Assembly: GCF_016865425.1 (NCBI RefSeq)
Contig: NZ_AP023355.1
Span: forward strand, 6,694,198 to 6,758,197
Source: Actinocatenispora thailandica
GTDB lineage: Bacteria; Actinomycetota; Actinomycetes; Mycobacteriales; Micromonosporaceae
Length of the DNA stretch: 64,000 nucleotides
Reading direction: 5' to 3'
The position numbers and the translations under genes are program-made. Shown in pieces: positions 42,339 to 51,231 of the stretch (the first letter of the stretch is position 1; each line of letters begins with the position of its first letter). Under the pieces are notes generated by a model, which had not been told where the DNA came from, did not search any database, and saw only the letters and a list, made by a program, of their open reading frames with translations.

Positions 42339-43745
42339 TCAGCCCGTCGGGGCGAGCAGCGGGAGGCGGATCTCGGCACGCAGGCCGGGGCCGCCGGGTC
42401 CACCGACGTTGCGGTCCCGGTGGTGCGCGATGGTCAGCGTGACGGTGCCGTGGTGCGCGGCGACCAGCTCCGCGACGATGGCGAGGCCGAGGCCGGAACC
42501 GCCCTCGTCCCGGGCCCGCCCGTCGTCGAGCCGGGTGAACCGGTCGAACACCCGGTCCCGGTCCGCCGGCGGGATGCCCGGCCCGTCGTCGTCGACCACC
42601 ACCACCGCCTCCCCGGCCACCACCGACACCGCGGCGACCACCTGGGTCTCGGCGTGCCGTACCGCGTTGTCGAGCAGGTTGCCCACCACCCGGGCCAGCG
42701 CGGTCGGGTCGCCGTGCACCTCGGCCGGCGCGTCGATGCGGGTGGTGACCGGCACCCGGGCCGTGTCGTACCGGTCGGCGACGTCGGTGACCAGCGCGGC
42801 CAGGTCGACCCGTTCGGCCCGGCGGGCCATCCGGGCGGCCGCCTCGTCCGAGTCGGCGGACCGGGCCAGCAGCAACAGATCCTCGGTCAGCCGGGACAGC
42901 CGTTCGGTGTCGACCAGCAGGTCGCGTACCACCTCCGGCCACTCGGCCCGGTCGCCGAGCCGCTGCGCCACCTCCAGCTGGGTACGGATGCTCGCGACCG
43001 GGCTGCGCAACTCGTGCGCGGCGTCCGCGACGAACGCGCGCTGCCGGTCCTGGCTCGCCGACAGCCGGGTCAGCATCCCGTTCAGGGTGGTGGCGAGCCG
43101 CGCCACCTCGTCGCCGGTCTCGGGCGCCGGCAGCCGGTTCGCCGGCGAGCCGGCGCTCGCGATCTCCTCGGCGCCCCGGCGCAACGCCTCGACCGGCCGC
43201 AGCGTCCAGCCGACGGCCCGCCAGGCGACCAACCCCAGCACCGCCACCAGCGCCGGGAACGCCACCAGCAGCACGTTGCGGACCAGCCCGACGCTCTGTG
43301 CCAGCTCGCTGCGGGACACCGCCACCAGCACCGTGTCGGCACCGGCCGGTACCGCGACCACCCGCAACGGGGTGGCCAGGCCGGCCCGGTCACCCGGTAC
43401 GTCGAAGCGTTTCCCGGCGCGGGCGTCCCGCAGCTCGTCCGCGTGCAGCACCGGTACCAGCCGGTCGGCGCCGGCCGAGGTCGCGACGATGCGGTCGGCG
43501 CGGTCGACCACCTGGATCGTGGCGACCCGTTCACCGGCCGGGATCGGGTCCGGCAGCTTGCCCGCCCGGGCCAGCGCGGCGACCTGCCGGCCGCTGTCCA
43601 GGGCGCTGTTGTCCAGCGCCCTGGACAGGGTGGCCTGCAGCGCGAAGACCAGCAACGCCCCGCCCAGGGTGAGCCCGATCGCCAGGCCCGCCACCGCGAT
43701 CAGGGTCAGCCGGCCGCGCAGGCCGAGCCGGGACCACCAGCGCAT
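42339..43745 (-). CDS. two-component sensor histidine kinase
   Basis: A 468-residue membrane kinase. Helix 1 is at residues 13-35 (LTLIAVAGLAIGLTLGGALLV), an extracytoplasmic sensor of about 110 residues follows, and helix 2 is near VLLVAFPALVAVLGLVAW. Then come HAMP, the H-box FVADAAHELRSPVASI with the phospho-acceptor His near residue 245, the N box GNLLDNAVRHA, and ATP-binding G boxes DDDGPGIP and GGSGLGLAIV. The ATG follows GGAGGCGAGCG. It lies 161 bp downstream of its response regulator gene in the same direction. Confidence 0.95.
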   Translation of the reverse strand: MRWWSRLGLRGRLTLIAVAGLAIGLTLGGALLVFALQATLSRALDNSALDSGRQVAALARAGKLPDPIPAGERVATIQVVDRADRIVATSAGADRLVPVLHADELRDARAGKRFDVPGDRAGLATPLRVVAVPAGADTVLVAVSRSELAQSVGLVRNVLLVAFPALVAVLGLVAWRAVGWTLRPVEALRRGAEEIASAGSPANRLPAPETGDEVARLATTLNGMLTRLSASQDRQRAFVADAAHELRSPVASIRTQLEVAQRLGDRAEWPEVVRDLLVDTERLSRLTEDLLLLARSADSDEAAARMARRAERVDLAALVTDVADRYDTARVPVTTRIDAPAEVHGDPTALARVVGNLLDNAVRHAETQVVAAVSVVAGEAVVVVDDDGPGIPPADRDRVFDRFTRLDDGRARDEGGSGLGLAIVAELVAAHHGTVTLTIAHHRDRNVGGPGGPGLRAEIRLPLLAPTG

Positions 43746-43906
43746 CGCTCGCCTCCGCCGTTCGTCGTCCGACCGCCGTGAACCCACCGTCGCGCGCCGG
43801 CCGGCGTGCGTGGACCGGTGGCGGGCCCGCCCCGACGGCACGGCCGGCGGAGAGTCACGGCCGGCTGGGGCCGCTCGGCGCCCCGCACCGGCCCGGGGCA
43901 CCGACC

Positions 43907-44578
43907 CTAGTCGGCCACCAGACGGTAGCCGGCGCCCCGGACGGTGCGCAGCGACGACCGGCCGAACGGGGTGTCGATCTTGCGGCGCAGGTAGCCGACG
44001 TACACCTCGACGACGTTCGGGTCGGTGTCCTCCGGCGCGTCCCAGACGTGGTCCAGCAGCTCGATCTTCGACACCACCGCCTCGCCGCGGCGCAGCAGGT
44101 ACTCCAGCAACGCGAACTCGCGCGGGGTCAGCTCGATCGGCCGGCCGTCCCGCGTCACCTCCTTCGTCGCCGGGTCCAGCCGCAGGTCACCGGCGGACAG
44201 CACCGCCGGCCGCTCCCGTACCCCGCGGCGCAGCAGCGCGCGGATCCGGGCCAGCAGCACCACGTACGAGAAGGGCTTGGTGAGGTAGTCGTCCGCGCCG
44301 GCATCCAGCCCGTCGGACTGGTCGTACTCGCCGTCCTTCGCGGACAGCATCAGCACCGGCACCCAGTTCTGCTCGGCGCGCAGCGTCTGGATGATCTTGT
44401 ACCCGTTGAGGCCGGGGAGCATGATGTCCAGGATCACCGCGTCGTAGTCGCCGTGCCGGGCCGCGTCCAGCCCGCCCGGGCCGTCGTGCCGCACGTCGAC
44501 GGTGAAGCCCTCCGCGGACAGCCCGCGCGCCAGCGCGGCGGCGAGCCGCACCTCGTCCTCGACCACCAGCAGCCGCAT
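43907..44578 (-). CDS. OmpR/PhoB-family response regulator
   Basis: A 223-residue regulator. The receiver domain (1-115) has acidic residues in VVEDE, the phospho-acceptor Asp51 in VILDIMLPG, a Ser/Thr switch in MLSAKDG and Lys in TKPF. The winged-helix DNA-binding domain (about 128-222) carries LTPREFALLEYLLRRGEAV and VYVGYLRRKID. GGGAGG precedes the ATG at 44578. It pairs with the sensor kinase downstream and is divergent from a LolA/RseB-like envelope protein gene 155 bp away, its likely target. Confidence 0.95.
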   Translation of the reverse strand: MRLLVVEDEVRLAAALARGLSAEGFTVDVRHDGPGGLDAARHGDYDAVILDIMLPGLNGYKIIQTLRAEQNWVPVLMLSAKDGEYDQSDGLDAGADDYLTKPFSYVVLLARIRALLRRGVRERPAVLSAGDLRLDPATKEVTRDGRPIELTPREFALLEYLLRRGEAVVSKIELLDHVWDAPEDTDPNVVEVYVGYLRRKIDTPFGRSSLRTVRGAGYRLVAD

Positions 44579-44732
44579 CGTGCCTCCCGGTACCTGTGGG
44601 GACACCCATGGTCGCGCATCGAGCCTGAGAGCTGCTCAGCTCCGCTCAGGTGGCTCACAGCGCGGCTGGGCCATGCTGGGAACCGGTCGATACGAGGGGA
44701 CGGTCGACCAGACGGTAGTGAAGGGGGTAGGC

Positions 44733-45872
44733 ATGTCGGTGTTTGCACGGCCGGCGGTGCGCTGGGCGATTCCGGCGGTCGCGCTGGTCGCCGTGATCGG
44801 CGCCGCGGGCGCAGGCAAGGCACTCATCGCCAACGCGTCGTCCGGGCTGCCCGAGCGCAGCCCGCAGCAACTGCTCATGGACGTCGCGCAGGCCAGGGTG
44901 AACAGCCTGTCCGGCACGATCGTGCAGAAGTCGGACCTGGGCCTGCCGAAGCTGCCGGCGCTCAACGGCACCGACCTGAACTCGCTGGTCACCGGCAGCC
45001 ACACCGCGAAGGTCTGGTACGACGGCCCGCAGCACGTGCGGCTCTCCGTGCAGGGCACCGGCGTCGCGGAGAACGACGCGATCCGCAACGGCAAGGACGT
45101 CTGGCTGTACGACAGCGCGAAGAAGTCGGCGACGCACCGCACGCTGTCGGCCGACTCCGCGAAGCGGCCGTCCGCGGCCCCGTCGGTGCTGCCGTCGACC
45201 GGCCCGAGTTCGCTGTCCGGTGGGGTGTCGCAGCTGCTCACCCAGCTCGCGCCGAACACCAACATCGGCACCGACGGCACCGCGAAGGTGGCCGGCCGCA
45301 AGGCGTACGAGCTGGTCGTCACGCCGAAGCAGCACGACTCGCGGGTGGAGCAGATCCGGATCGCGATCGACGGTGACAAGCACATCCCGCTGCGGGTCCA
45401 GATCTTCGCCCGCGGCTCGGCGGATCCGGCGTTCGAGGCGGGCTTCACCTCGGTGTCGTTCGCCAAGCCGGACGCGTCGGAGTTCCGGTTCAACCCGCCG
45501 GCCGGGACGAAGGTGACCGAGGCGAAGCCGGGCAGCTCGGGCCACAGCAAGGTGGCGCCGAAGCAGCGTGACCGGCAGCAGCACGGCAAGGACGGCAACA
45601 AGCCGCAGATCGTCGGGAGCGGCTGGACCTCGGTGCTGGTCGCCAAGGGCGTCGACACGACGGTGCCGGCGGGCAAGACCGCCGAGCAGAAGAAGGCCTC
45701 GGCCGCGACGACGAAGTTCCTCGACTCGCTGCCGAAGGTGCACGGTTCCTGGGGTTCGGGCCGGCTGGTCCAGACCAAGCTGTTCTCGGTGCTGATCACC
45801 GACGACGGCCGGGTGCTGGCCGGCGCGGTCGCGCCGGCCCAGCTCTACCAGGCGGCTGCGCAGACCAAGTAG
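44733..45872 (+). CDS. LolA/RseB-like secreted or membrane-anchored protein (DUF2092-like)
   Basis: A 379-residue protein with one amino-terminal hydrophobic segment (WAIPAVALVAVIGAAGAG, residues 11-28) and an extracytoplasmic LolA-like half-barrel: QQLLMDVAQARVNSLSGTIVQ, VWYDGPQHVRLSVQ, GRKAYELVVTPKQ and PLRVQIFARG are its strands. It ends with a second part (VLITDDGRVLAGAVAP) often seen in these actinobacterial proteins. Such proteins sense or carry lipoproteins at the envelope. It is divergent from the two-component system, suggesting control by it, and is followed by two hairpins. Confidence 0.82.
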   Translation: MSVFARPAVRWAIPAVALVAVIGAAGAGKALIANASSGLPERSPQQLLMDVAQARVNSLSGTIVQKSDLGLPKLPALNGTDLNSLVTGSHTAKVWYDGPQHVRLSVQGTGVAENDAIRNGKDVWLYDSAKKSATHRTLSADSAKRPSAAPSVLPSTGPSSLSGGVSQLLTQLAPNTNIGTDGTAKVAGRKAYELVVTPKQHDSRVEQIRIAIDGDKHIPLRVQIFARGSADPAFEAGFTSVSFAKPDASEFRFNPPAGTKVTEAKPGSSGHSKVAPKQRDRQQHGKDGNKPQIVGSGWTSVLVAKGVDTTVPAGKTAEQKKASAATTKFLDSLPKVHGSWGSGRLVQTKLFSVLITDDGRVLAGAVAPAQLYQAAAQTK

Positions 45873-45881
45873 CCGCGGCAC

Positions 45882-45909
45882 CGGCTGCCGGGACTTCTCC
45901 CGGCAGCCG
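45882..45909 (+). terminator. hairpin terminator of the LolA-like gene
   Basis: CGGCTGCCGGGA (45882-45893) and TCCCGGCAGCCG (45898-45909) form a perfect 12-bp stem with a CTTC tetraloop, 10 bp after the stop codon. No U-tract follows. Confidence 0.75.
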
Positions 45910-45932
45910 CCAGGCGTCACCACACGGGGAAG

Positions 45933-45971
45933 AGGGCGCGCCGACCCGACTGGTCCGGGTCGGCGCGCCCT
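45933..45971. terminator. 16-bp hairpin, bidirectional terminator between convergent genes
   Basis: A perfect 16-bp stem (45933-45948 with 45956-45971, AGGGCGCGCCGACCCG) with a 7-nt loop lies between the LolA-like gene and the convergent MarR gene. It is well placed to end both transcripts. Confidence 0.75.
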
Positions 45972-46013
45972 GCCGTAACCGGCCGGGCCGTCACCGGGTG
46001 CCCGCGGTACCGG

Positions 46014-46475
46014 TCACCAGACGGGCCGGATGCCGTGCGGGGCGTCGGCGACGTACGCGGCGAGCGCGGCCCGGGCGGCGGCCAGCTGCTGCGGCCCGGC
46101 AAGCGTCGCCCAGTGCCGTTCCACCCCGTCCCAGTAGGCGACGACCTGCTCGATGCAGTCCCAACCCCGCTCGGTCAGTCGCAGCACCCGCGCCCGCCGG
46201 TCCGACGGGTGCGGCTCGCGCGTCACGTACCCACGCCGTACCAGCTCGTCGACGAGCTGCCCGCCGGCCTGCTTGGTGACCCCGAGGTAGGCGCCGAGAT
46301 CGACCGACGTGGCGGTCGGGTGGTTGGACAGGTAGAGGAAGACGAAGCCGTGCGCCGGCCGCACCCCGGGGTGCCCGACCGACGCCAGGTGCTCGGTCAG
46401 CCCGGCCATCGTCACCTGGTAGGCGGTGGCCAGCAGCACCGCCAGCTCACCCCTGTTGCCCGCGCCCTCGTCCAT
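46014..46475 (-). CDS. MarR-family transcriptional regulator
   Basis: A 153-residue regulator with a winged helix at about residues 50-110 (LGAYLGVTKQAGGQLVDELV, then the wing HPSDRRARVLRLTERG) flanked by dimerisation helices. MarR proteins usually repress a divergent gene and respond to small phenolics or oxidants. It is divergent from a cupin gene, and an inverted repeat sits in the shared promoter. Confidence 0.93.
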   Translation of the reverse strand: MDEGAGNRGELAVLLATAYQVTMAGLTEHLASVGHPGVRPAHGFVFLYLSNHPTATSVDLGAYLGVTKQAGGQLVDELVRRGYVTREPHPSDRRARVLRLTERGWDCIEQVVAYWDGVERHWATLAGPQQLAAARAALAAYVADAPHGIRPVW

Positions 46476-46479
46476 GTGC

Positions 46480-46555
46480 CCAGCCTGCCTTGCGCCGTCC
46501 CCAGCCTGCCTTGCGCCGTCCCCAACCTTGCGCCGTGCCCAACCTGCCTTGCGCT
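46480..46555. repeat. 21-bp tandem repeat beside the marR start
   Basis: CCAGCCTGCCTTGCGCCGTC is repeated at 46480 and 46501 with degenerate copies to about 46555. It occupies the leader side of the MarR gene. Confidence 0.7.
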
Positions 46556-46563
46556 CTCATGGT

Positions 46564-46601
46564 CAAGCTGCTTTACTACCTACAGATAGACAAGCAACTT
46601 G
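46564..46601. promoter_or_regulatory. probable MarR operator in divergent promoter
   Basis: CAAGCTGCTT (46564-46573) and AAGCAACTTG (46592-46601) are inverted with one mismatch and an 18-bp spacer. The region is the only AT-rich part between the MarR and cupin genes and ends 19 bp before the cupin start. Confidence 0.5.
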
Positions 46602-46620
46602 ACTATACGGAGGTCACGTC

Positions 46621-46992
46621 ATGCCCGCACTCAGCTACGCCGACGCACCGACCGTCGAGGCACACGGCATCAGCGCCCGGCCGATGGCGGTACCCAGCCG
46701 CGGCAGCACCGAACTCGCCATCTGGTACCTGAACGTCCCGCCGCGCTCCGACCCGCAGGAGCACAGCGTCGACAAGGAAGAGGTGTTCGTCGTCCAGTCC
46801 GGCGTGCTCAGCGGCCACATCGACGGCGTCGCGGTCGCCGCCGGCCCGGGCGACGCGCTGCTGGTACCGCCGGGGGTGCCGTTCGCCGTCGGCAACACCG
46901 GCGACGAGCCGACGGTGGCGCTGGTCTGCACGTCCGCCGGGGTCACCGCGACGGTGCAGGGCAGCCCGGTCACCCCGCCCTGGTCGCGCTGA
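46621..46992 (+). CDS. cupin-domain protein
   Basis: A 123-residue single-domain cupin. Motif 1 is partly conserved (EEVFVVQSGVLSGHIDG, with HSVDKEE supplying possible metal ligands) and motif 2 is PGDALLVPPGVPFAVGN. A weak first histidine set means metal binding is uncertain. The ATG has GGAGG before it. As the divergent neighbour of MarR it is likely the regulated gene, possibly a small detoxifying dioxygenase or binding protein. Confidence 0.87.
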   Translation: MPALSYADAPTVEAHGISARPMAVPSRGSTELAIWYLNVPPRSDPQEHSVDKEEVFVVQSGVLSGHIDGVAVAAGPGDALLVPPGVPFAVGNTGDEPTVALVCTSAGVTATVQGSPVTPPWSR

Positions 46993-47017
46993 CCGGCGCC
47001 AGGCCGGCGGCGGGTCG

Positions 47018-47371
47018 TCAGCCCCAGCCGAGCTGGTGCAGCCGCGCGTCGTCGATGCCGAAGTGGTGCGCGATCTCGTGCACCACGGTGACGCTGACCT
47101 CGTGCGCGACCTCGGCATCGGTGCGGCAGATCGACAGGATCGGGTTGCGGAAGATGGTGATCCGGTCCGGCAGCACGGCGCCGTAGTCGACGCCGCGCTC
47201 GGTCAACGCGTACCCCTCGTAGCGGCCGAGCAGCCGCGGCCCGTCCGGCGGCGACTCGTCCTCGACCAGGATCACCACGTTGTTCAGCAGCTTCAGCAGC
47301 TGCTCCGGCACGCTGTCCAGCGCGTCCGCGACCAACTCCTCGAACCGCTCCCGCGACATCGGCACCGCCAT
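47018..47371 (-). CDS. zincin-like metallopeptidase family protein
   Basis: A 117-residue protein with the zinc-binding HEXXH motif in VVHEIAHHFGIDD near residue 95. The amino part RFEELVADALDSVPEQLL and the central YGAVLPDRITIFRNPI are typical of the small actinobacterial metallopeptidase family (Zincin_1/PF06262-like). Role unknown. The ATG at 47371 is used; GTG/ATG codons a few residues on either side are alternatives. It converges with the cupin gene. Confidence 0.9.
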   Translation of the reverse strand: MAVPMSRERFEELVADALDSVPEQLLKLLNNVVILVEDESPPDGPRLLGRYEGYALTERGVDYGAVLPDRITIFRNPILSICRTDAEVAHEVSVTVVHEIAHHFGIDDARLHQLGWG

Positions 47372-47414
47372 CACCCGATTGTCCGCCCCGCACGGGGGCG
47401 GGCCGGGCCGGCGG

Positions 47415-47846
47415 TCAGCCGCTGAACTGGGTGTCGAGGGTGATCGTGGTCCCGGCCAGCGCGCGGGACACCGGGCAGCCGGCCTTCGCCTTCGCCGCGT
47501 ACTCGGCGAACTGCTCGGCGGTCAGCCCCGGCACCGTACCGACGGTGTGCAGCGCGATCGAGGTGATCGTCGGCTGGCCGTCCTCCGGCCGGATGGTGAC
47601 CTCGGCGGTGGTCTGCACCGCGGTCGGCGGGTGGTTGTCGCTGGCGAGCAGGTTCGACAGCGACATCGAGAAGCACGCGGCGTGCGCCGCGCCGATCAGC
47701 TCCTCGGGATTCGTCCCGCCGGAACCGTCGCCGAACCGGGACTTGTACGAGTAGTCACCCTCGTACGCGCCGCTGCCCAGCGCCAGCCGCCCCGCGCCGT
47801 CCTGCAATCCGCCCCGCCACTCGGCAGAAGCCTTCCGTACCGGCAT
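47415..47846 (-). CDS. OsmC-family peroxiredoxin
   Basis: A 143-residue thiol peroxidase for organic hydroperoxides. The two redox cysteines are in HAACFSMSL near residue 59 and AGCPVSRAL near residue 124, and the conserved Arg is in AEWRGGL at the start. NPEELIGAAHAACFSM is the family core. GAGGAGG precedes the ATG. It lies 43 bp upstream of the zincin gene on the same strand. Confidence 0.94.
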   Translation of the reverse strand: MPVRKASAEWRGGLQDGAGRLALGSGAYEGDYSYKSRFGDGSGGTNPEELIGAAHAACFSMSLSNLLASDNHPPTAVQTTAEVTIRPEDGQPTITSIALHTVGTVPGLTAEQFAEYAAKAKAGCPVSRALAGTTITLDTQFSG

Positions 47847-48032
47847 GCTGTGCCCTCCTCGGATCTTCTCGGACACCACGACGCTAGCGCGCCGAACCCC
47901 CGCCAACCGCCGATCGACCGTACCGACCCCGAGGGCACCACGGTCGTCCGCCGCCCACGCGCGGTGCGCGCGGGGATCCGGCGGCCGCATATCGGCTCGA
48001 AGGTGACAGGGCCCGCCGGGTAGGCTCGCGGC

Positions 48033-49292
48033 GTGATTGACCTGCGACTGTTGCGTGACGATCCGGACGCGGTGCGAGCGAGCCAGCGGGCTCGGGGCGA
48101 GTCCGAGTCGTCCGTCGACGCGCTGCTCGGCGCCGACGAGCAGCACCGGGCCGCGCTGGTCCGGTTCGAGAAGCTGCGGGCCGAGCAGAAGGGCCTGGGC
48201 AAGCAGGTCGCGCGGGCGCAGGGCGACGAGAAGCAGCAGTTGCTGGCGCGCACCAAGCAGCTGGCGGCCGAGGTGAAGGCGGCCGACCTGTCGGTCACCG
48301 CGACGGCCGACGCGCTGCGCGCCGCGCACCTCGCGGTGCCCAACCTCGTCGCGGACGGGGTGCCGGCCGGCGGCGAGGACGACTTCGTCACGCTCAAGGA
48401 GGTCGGCGAGAAGCCCGACCTGCCGACCGTGCGGGACCACCTGGAGCTGGGTGAGCTACTCGGTGCGATCGACATGGAGCGCGGTGCGAAGGTCTCCGGC
48501 GCCCGGTTCTACTTCCTGCGCGGGGTCGGCGCACTGCTGCAGCTGGCGCTGTTCCAGTGCGCGCTCGCGCAGGCGGTCGAGTACGGACTGACGCCGATGA
48601 TCACGCCGTCGCTGGTGAAGCCGGACACCATGGAGGGCACCGGGTTCCTCGGCTCGCACGCCAGCGAGGTCTACCGGCTGGAGGCCGACGACCTCTACCT
48701 GGTGGGCACCAGCGAGGTGCCGCTGGCGGCGTACCACAGCAACGAGATCCTGGAGCTGGCCGAACCGAAGCGGTACGCCGGCTGGTCGTCCTGCTACCGG
48801 CGGGAGGCCGGCAGCTACGGCAAGGACACCCGCGGCATCATCCGGGTGCACCAGTTCGACAAGATCGAGATGTTCTCGTACTGCCGGCCGGAGCAGGCGG
48901 CCGACGAGCACCTGCGGCTGCTCGCCTGGCAGGAGGAGATGCTCGGCAAGGTCGAGGTGCCGTACCGGGTGATCGACACCGCGGCGGGTGACCTCGGCAG
49001 CAGCGCGGCCCGCAAGTACGACATCGAGGGCTGGGTGCCGAGCCAGCAGCGCTACCGGGAGCTGACGTCGACCTCGAACTGCACCACGTTCCAGGCCCGC
49101 CGGCTCGGCGTGCGCTACCGCGGCGAGGACGGCAAGCCGCAGGTCGCGGCGACCCTGAACGGCACCCTGGCGACGACCCGGTGGCTGGTCGCGATCCTGG
49201 AGAACCACCAGCAGCCGGACGGTTCGGTTCGGGTGCCGAAGGCACTCCAGTCGTACCTGGGCCGCGACGTGCTGACCCCGGTTCGCACCTGA
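48033..49292 (+). CDS. serS: seryl-tRNA synthetase
   Basis: A 419-residue class II synthetase that charges tRNA-Ser. The amino-terminal coiled-coil arm that grips the tRNA covers about residues 25-100. The catalytic core has [11 protein letters not shown], motif 2 in [20 protein letters not shown], and motif 3 in [19 protein letters not shown]. The start is a GTG giving [15 protein letters not shown], the normal SerRS beginning. It is followed by a Cof-type HAD gene, a common actinomycete arrangement. Confidence 0.98.
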   Translation: MIDLRLLRDDPDAVRASQRARGESESSVDALLGADEQHRAALVRFEKLRAEQKGLGKQVARAQGDEKQQLLARTKQLAAEVKAADLSVTATADALRAAHLAVPNLVADGVPAGGEDDFVTLKEVGEKPDLPTVRDHLELGELLGAIDMERGAKVSGARFYFLRGVGALLQLALFQCALAQAVEYGLTPMITPSLVKPDTMEGTGFLGSHASEVYRLEADDLYLVGTSEVPLAAYHSNEILELAEPKRYAGWSSCYRREAGSYGKDTRGIIRVHQFDKIEMFSYCRPEQAADEHLRLLAWQEEMLGKVEVPYRVIDTAAGDLGSSAARKYDIEGWVPSQQRYRELTSTSNCTTFQARRLGVRYRGEDGKPQVAATLNGTLATTRWLVAILENHQQPDGSVRVPKALQSYLGRDVLTPVRT

Positions 49293-49430
49293 TCGACCCG
49301 AAGCGCTGCGAGGTGCCCCCGTTCGGTCGTCGACCGACCGGAATGGCGGCGGGTCCGGCGCACCGGGGGGCGCGGAGATCTATCGTTGGTCGCCCGGGCC
49401 CGAGGCTCCGGGACACGGTGAGAGGTGTGT

Positions 49431-50240
49431 GTGCGCAGTTCACTGCCGAAGCTGGTCGCCACCGACATGGACGGCACCCTGGTGCGGTCCGACGGGACGG
49501 TCAGCGACCGGTCGCACGAGGTGCTCGCCCGGCTGCGCGCCAACGGCGTGGTGCTGGTCGGGGCGACCGGCCGCGGCCCCCGGTTGATCGAGCTGACCAT
49601 GCGTGATCTCGGCCCGTCCGACTACCTGGTCCTTGCCCAGGGCGCGCACATCTACGACACCAGCGGCGCGGCTCCGGTGCTGCTGCACTCGATGACGGTG
49701 CCGGCCCCGTCGATCGCGCGGGCGGTTGCGCTGGTGGAGGCCGAGATCGGGCCGGTGCAGCTGGCCGTCGAGGCCGGTACCGCGGTCAACTCTCCACTGT
49801 GGACGGATGTGGGGTTCGTCTGGCCGTACCCGGAACCGACCGAGACCCGGCCACGCGCCCAGTCGCTGCGCGGGCCGCTGGTCAAGGCGTTCCTGATGGC
49901 CGAGTCGATGAGCCTGGACGACCTGCTTGCGGTGTGCCGGCGGGTGATCCCGCCGCAGCTGTGCGAGGCGTCCTCGTCCGGCGGGATGGTCGAGCTGGCG
50001 CCGCACGGCGCGACCAAGGCGACCGGCCTGGCCTTCGTCACCGACGCGCTCGGCATCGACCCCGGCGACGTGCTCGTCTTCGGCGACATGCCGAACGACG
50101 TGCCGATGTTCGCCTGGGCCGGGCACGGCGTCGCGGTGGCCGGGGCGCATCGCGAGGTGATCGCGATCGCGGACGAGGTGACCGGCCCGGCCGACGAGGA
50201 CGGCGTCGCCAGCTACCTGGACCGGCTCCTGGACGGCTGA
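49431..50240 (+). CDS. Cof-type HAD-IIB family phosphatase
   Basis: A 269-residue phosphatase. HAD motif I is VATDMDGTLV near residue 10, motif II is in VLVGATGRGPR, motif III is the Lys in HGATKATGLAF and motif IV is GDMPNDVPM. An HAD-IIB cap lies between motifs II and III. Members dephosphorylate sugar phosphates, flavin or pyridoxal phosphates; exact substrate unknown. GTG 49431 is chosen for GAGAGG upstream; GTG 49425 is possible. It follows serS by 138 bp. Confidence 0.92.
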   Translation: MRSSLPKLVATDMDGTLVRSDGTVSDRSHEVLARLRANGVVLVGATGRGPRLIELTMRDLGPSDYLVLAQGAHIYDTSGAAPVLLHSMTVPAPSIARAVALVEAEIGPVQLAVEAGTAVNSPLWTDVGFVWPYPEPTETRPRAQSLRGPLVKAFLMAESMSLDDLLAVCRRVIPPQLCEASSSGGMVELAPHGATKATGLAFVTDALGIDPGDVLVFGDMPNDVPMFAWAGHGVAVAGAHREVIAIADEVTGPADEDGVASYLDRLLDG

Positions 50241-50365
50241 CCGGCCCCCGCACCCCGCGAAGTCATCGGATCTCTGGGCTTGCATCCCGCCGGGTGGCGC
50301 CGCGACCATGACGGCGGGCGGCGCGCACCCCGCGTACCGCCGGGGCGCCGCGGAGGGAGCACCAG

Positions 50366-51205
50366 ATGCAGGTCGTACGGTTCAGCAACCCGCAGTCCGG
50401 CCAACCGGAGGTCGGCGTACGGGACGGGAACGCGGTCACCGCGCTGCCCGGTGTGACCATCGCCGACCTGCTCGCCCGCGGCGCCGACGGGTTCGCCGCC
50501 GCCGTCACCGACCCGTCCGGCCCGAGCCATCCGGCCGACCAGCTCGCCTACCTGCCGCCGGTCGACGGCCGGACCGAGGTGTGGGCGGCCGGCGTCACCT
50601 ACCAGCGGTCCCGGCAGGCCCGGGTCGAGGAGTCCGGTCAGGCCGACGTCTACGAGCTGGTGTACGAGGCGGATCGACCCGAGCTGTTCTTCAAGGCGCC
50701 CGCCTGGCGAGTGGTCGGACCGGACCAGCCGGTCCGGGTGCGCGCCGACTCCGGCAACGACGTACCCGAGCCGGAGCTGGCCCTGGTGCTCGACCACGCC
50801 GGCACGGTCGTCGGGTACACCGCAGGCAACGACCTGACCTCGCGCGGCATCGAGGGCCAGAACCCGCTGTACCTGCCGCAGGCGAAGATCTGGCGCGGTT
50901 CGTGCGCGCTCGGCCCCGGCATCGTGCCCGTCGCCGCCCTGCCCGACGCCGGCGACCTCGGCATCCACCTGACCATCCGGCGCGACGGTGCCGAGGTGTT
51001 CGCCGGCGACGCCAGCACCAGGCAACTGCACCGCGGGCTCGACGAACTCGCCGGCTGGCTCTACCGGGAACTCGACTTCCCGCAGGGCTCCGTGCTGCTC
51101 ACCGGTACCTGCGTGGTGCCGGACCTGTCCTTCACGTTGCGGCCGGGCGACACCATCGACGTCACCGTGGACGGCGTCGGTACGCTGTCCAACCGCGTCG
51201 CCTGA
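50366..51205 (+). CDS. fumarylacetoacetate hydrolase (FAH) family protein
   Basis: A 279-residue enzyme of the FAH superfamily, which cleaves or dehydrates beta-keto and 2-keto-3-deoxy acids with a divalent metal. Metal-binding Glu residues lie in DVPEPELALVLD, and GYTAGNDLTSRGIEGQNP, PQAKIW and GTCVVPDLSFTLRPGDTI are conserved. It resembles 2-keto-3-deoxy-arabonate/xylonate dehydratase-type members. GGAGGGAGC precedes the ATG. The Hsp70-like gene follows 26 bp later. Confidence 0.9.
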   Translation: MQVVRFSNPQSGQPEVGVRDGNAVTALPGVTIADLLARGADGFAAAVTDPSGPSHPADQLAYLPPVDGRTEVWAAGVTYQRSRQARVEESGQADVYELVYEADRPELFFKAPAWRVVGPDQPVRVRADSGNDVPEPELALVLDHAGTVVGYTAGNDLTSRGIEGQNPLYLPQAKIWRGSCALGPGIVPVAALPDAGDLGIHLTIRRDGAEVFAGDASTRQLHRGLDELAGWLYRELDFPQGSVLLTGTCVVPDLSFTLRPGDTIDVTVDGVGTLSNRVA

Positions 51206-51231
51206 TCCCTCTCCCCCCGGAGGCACCGGCT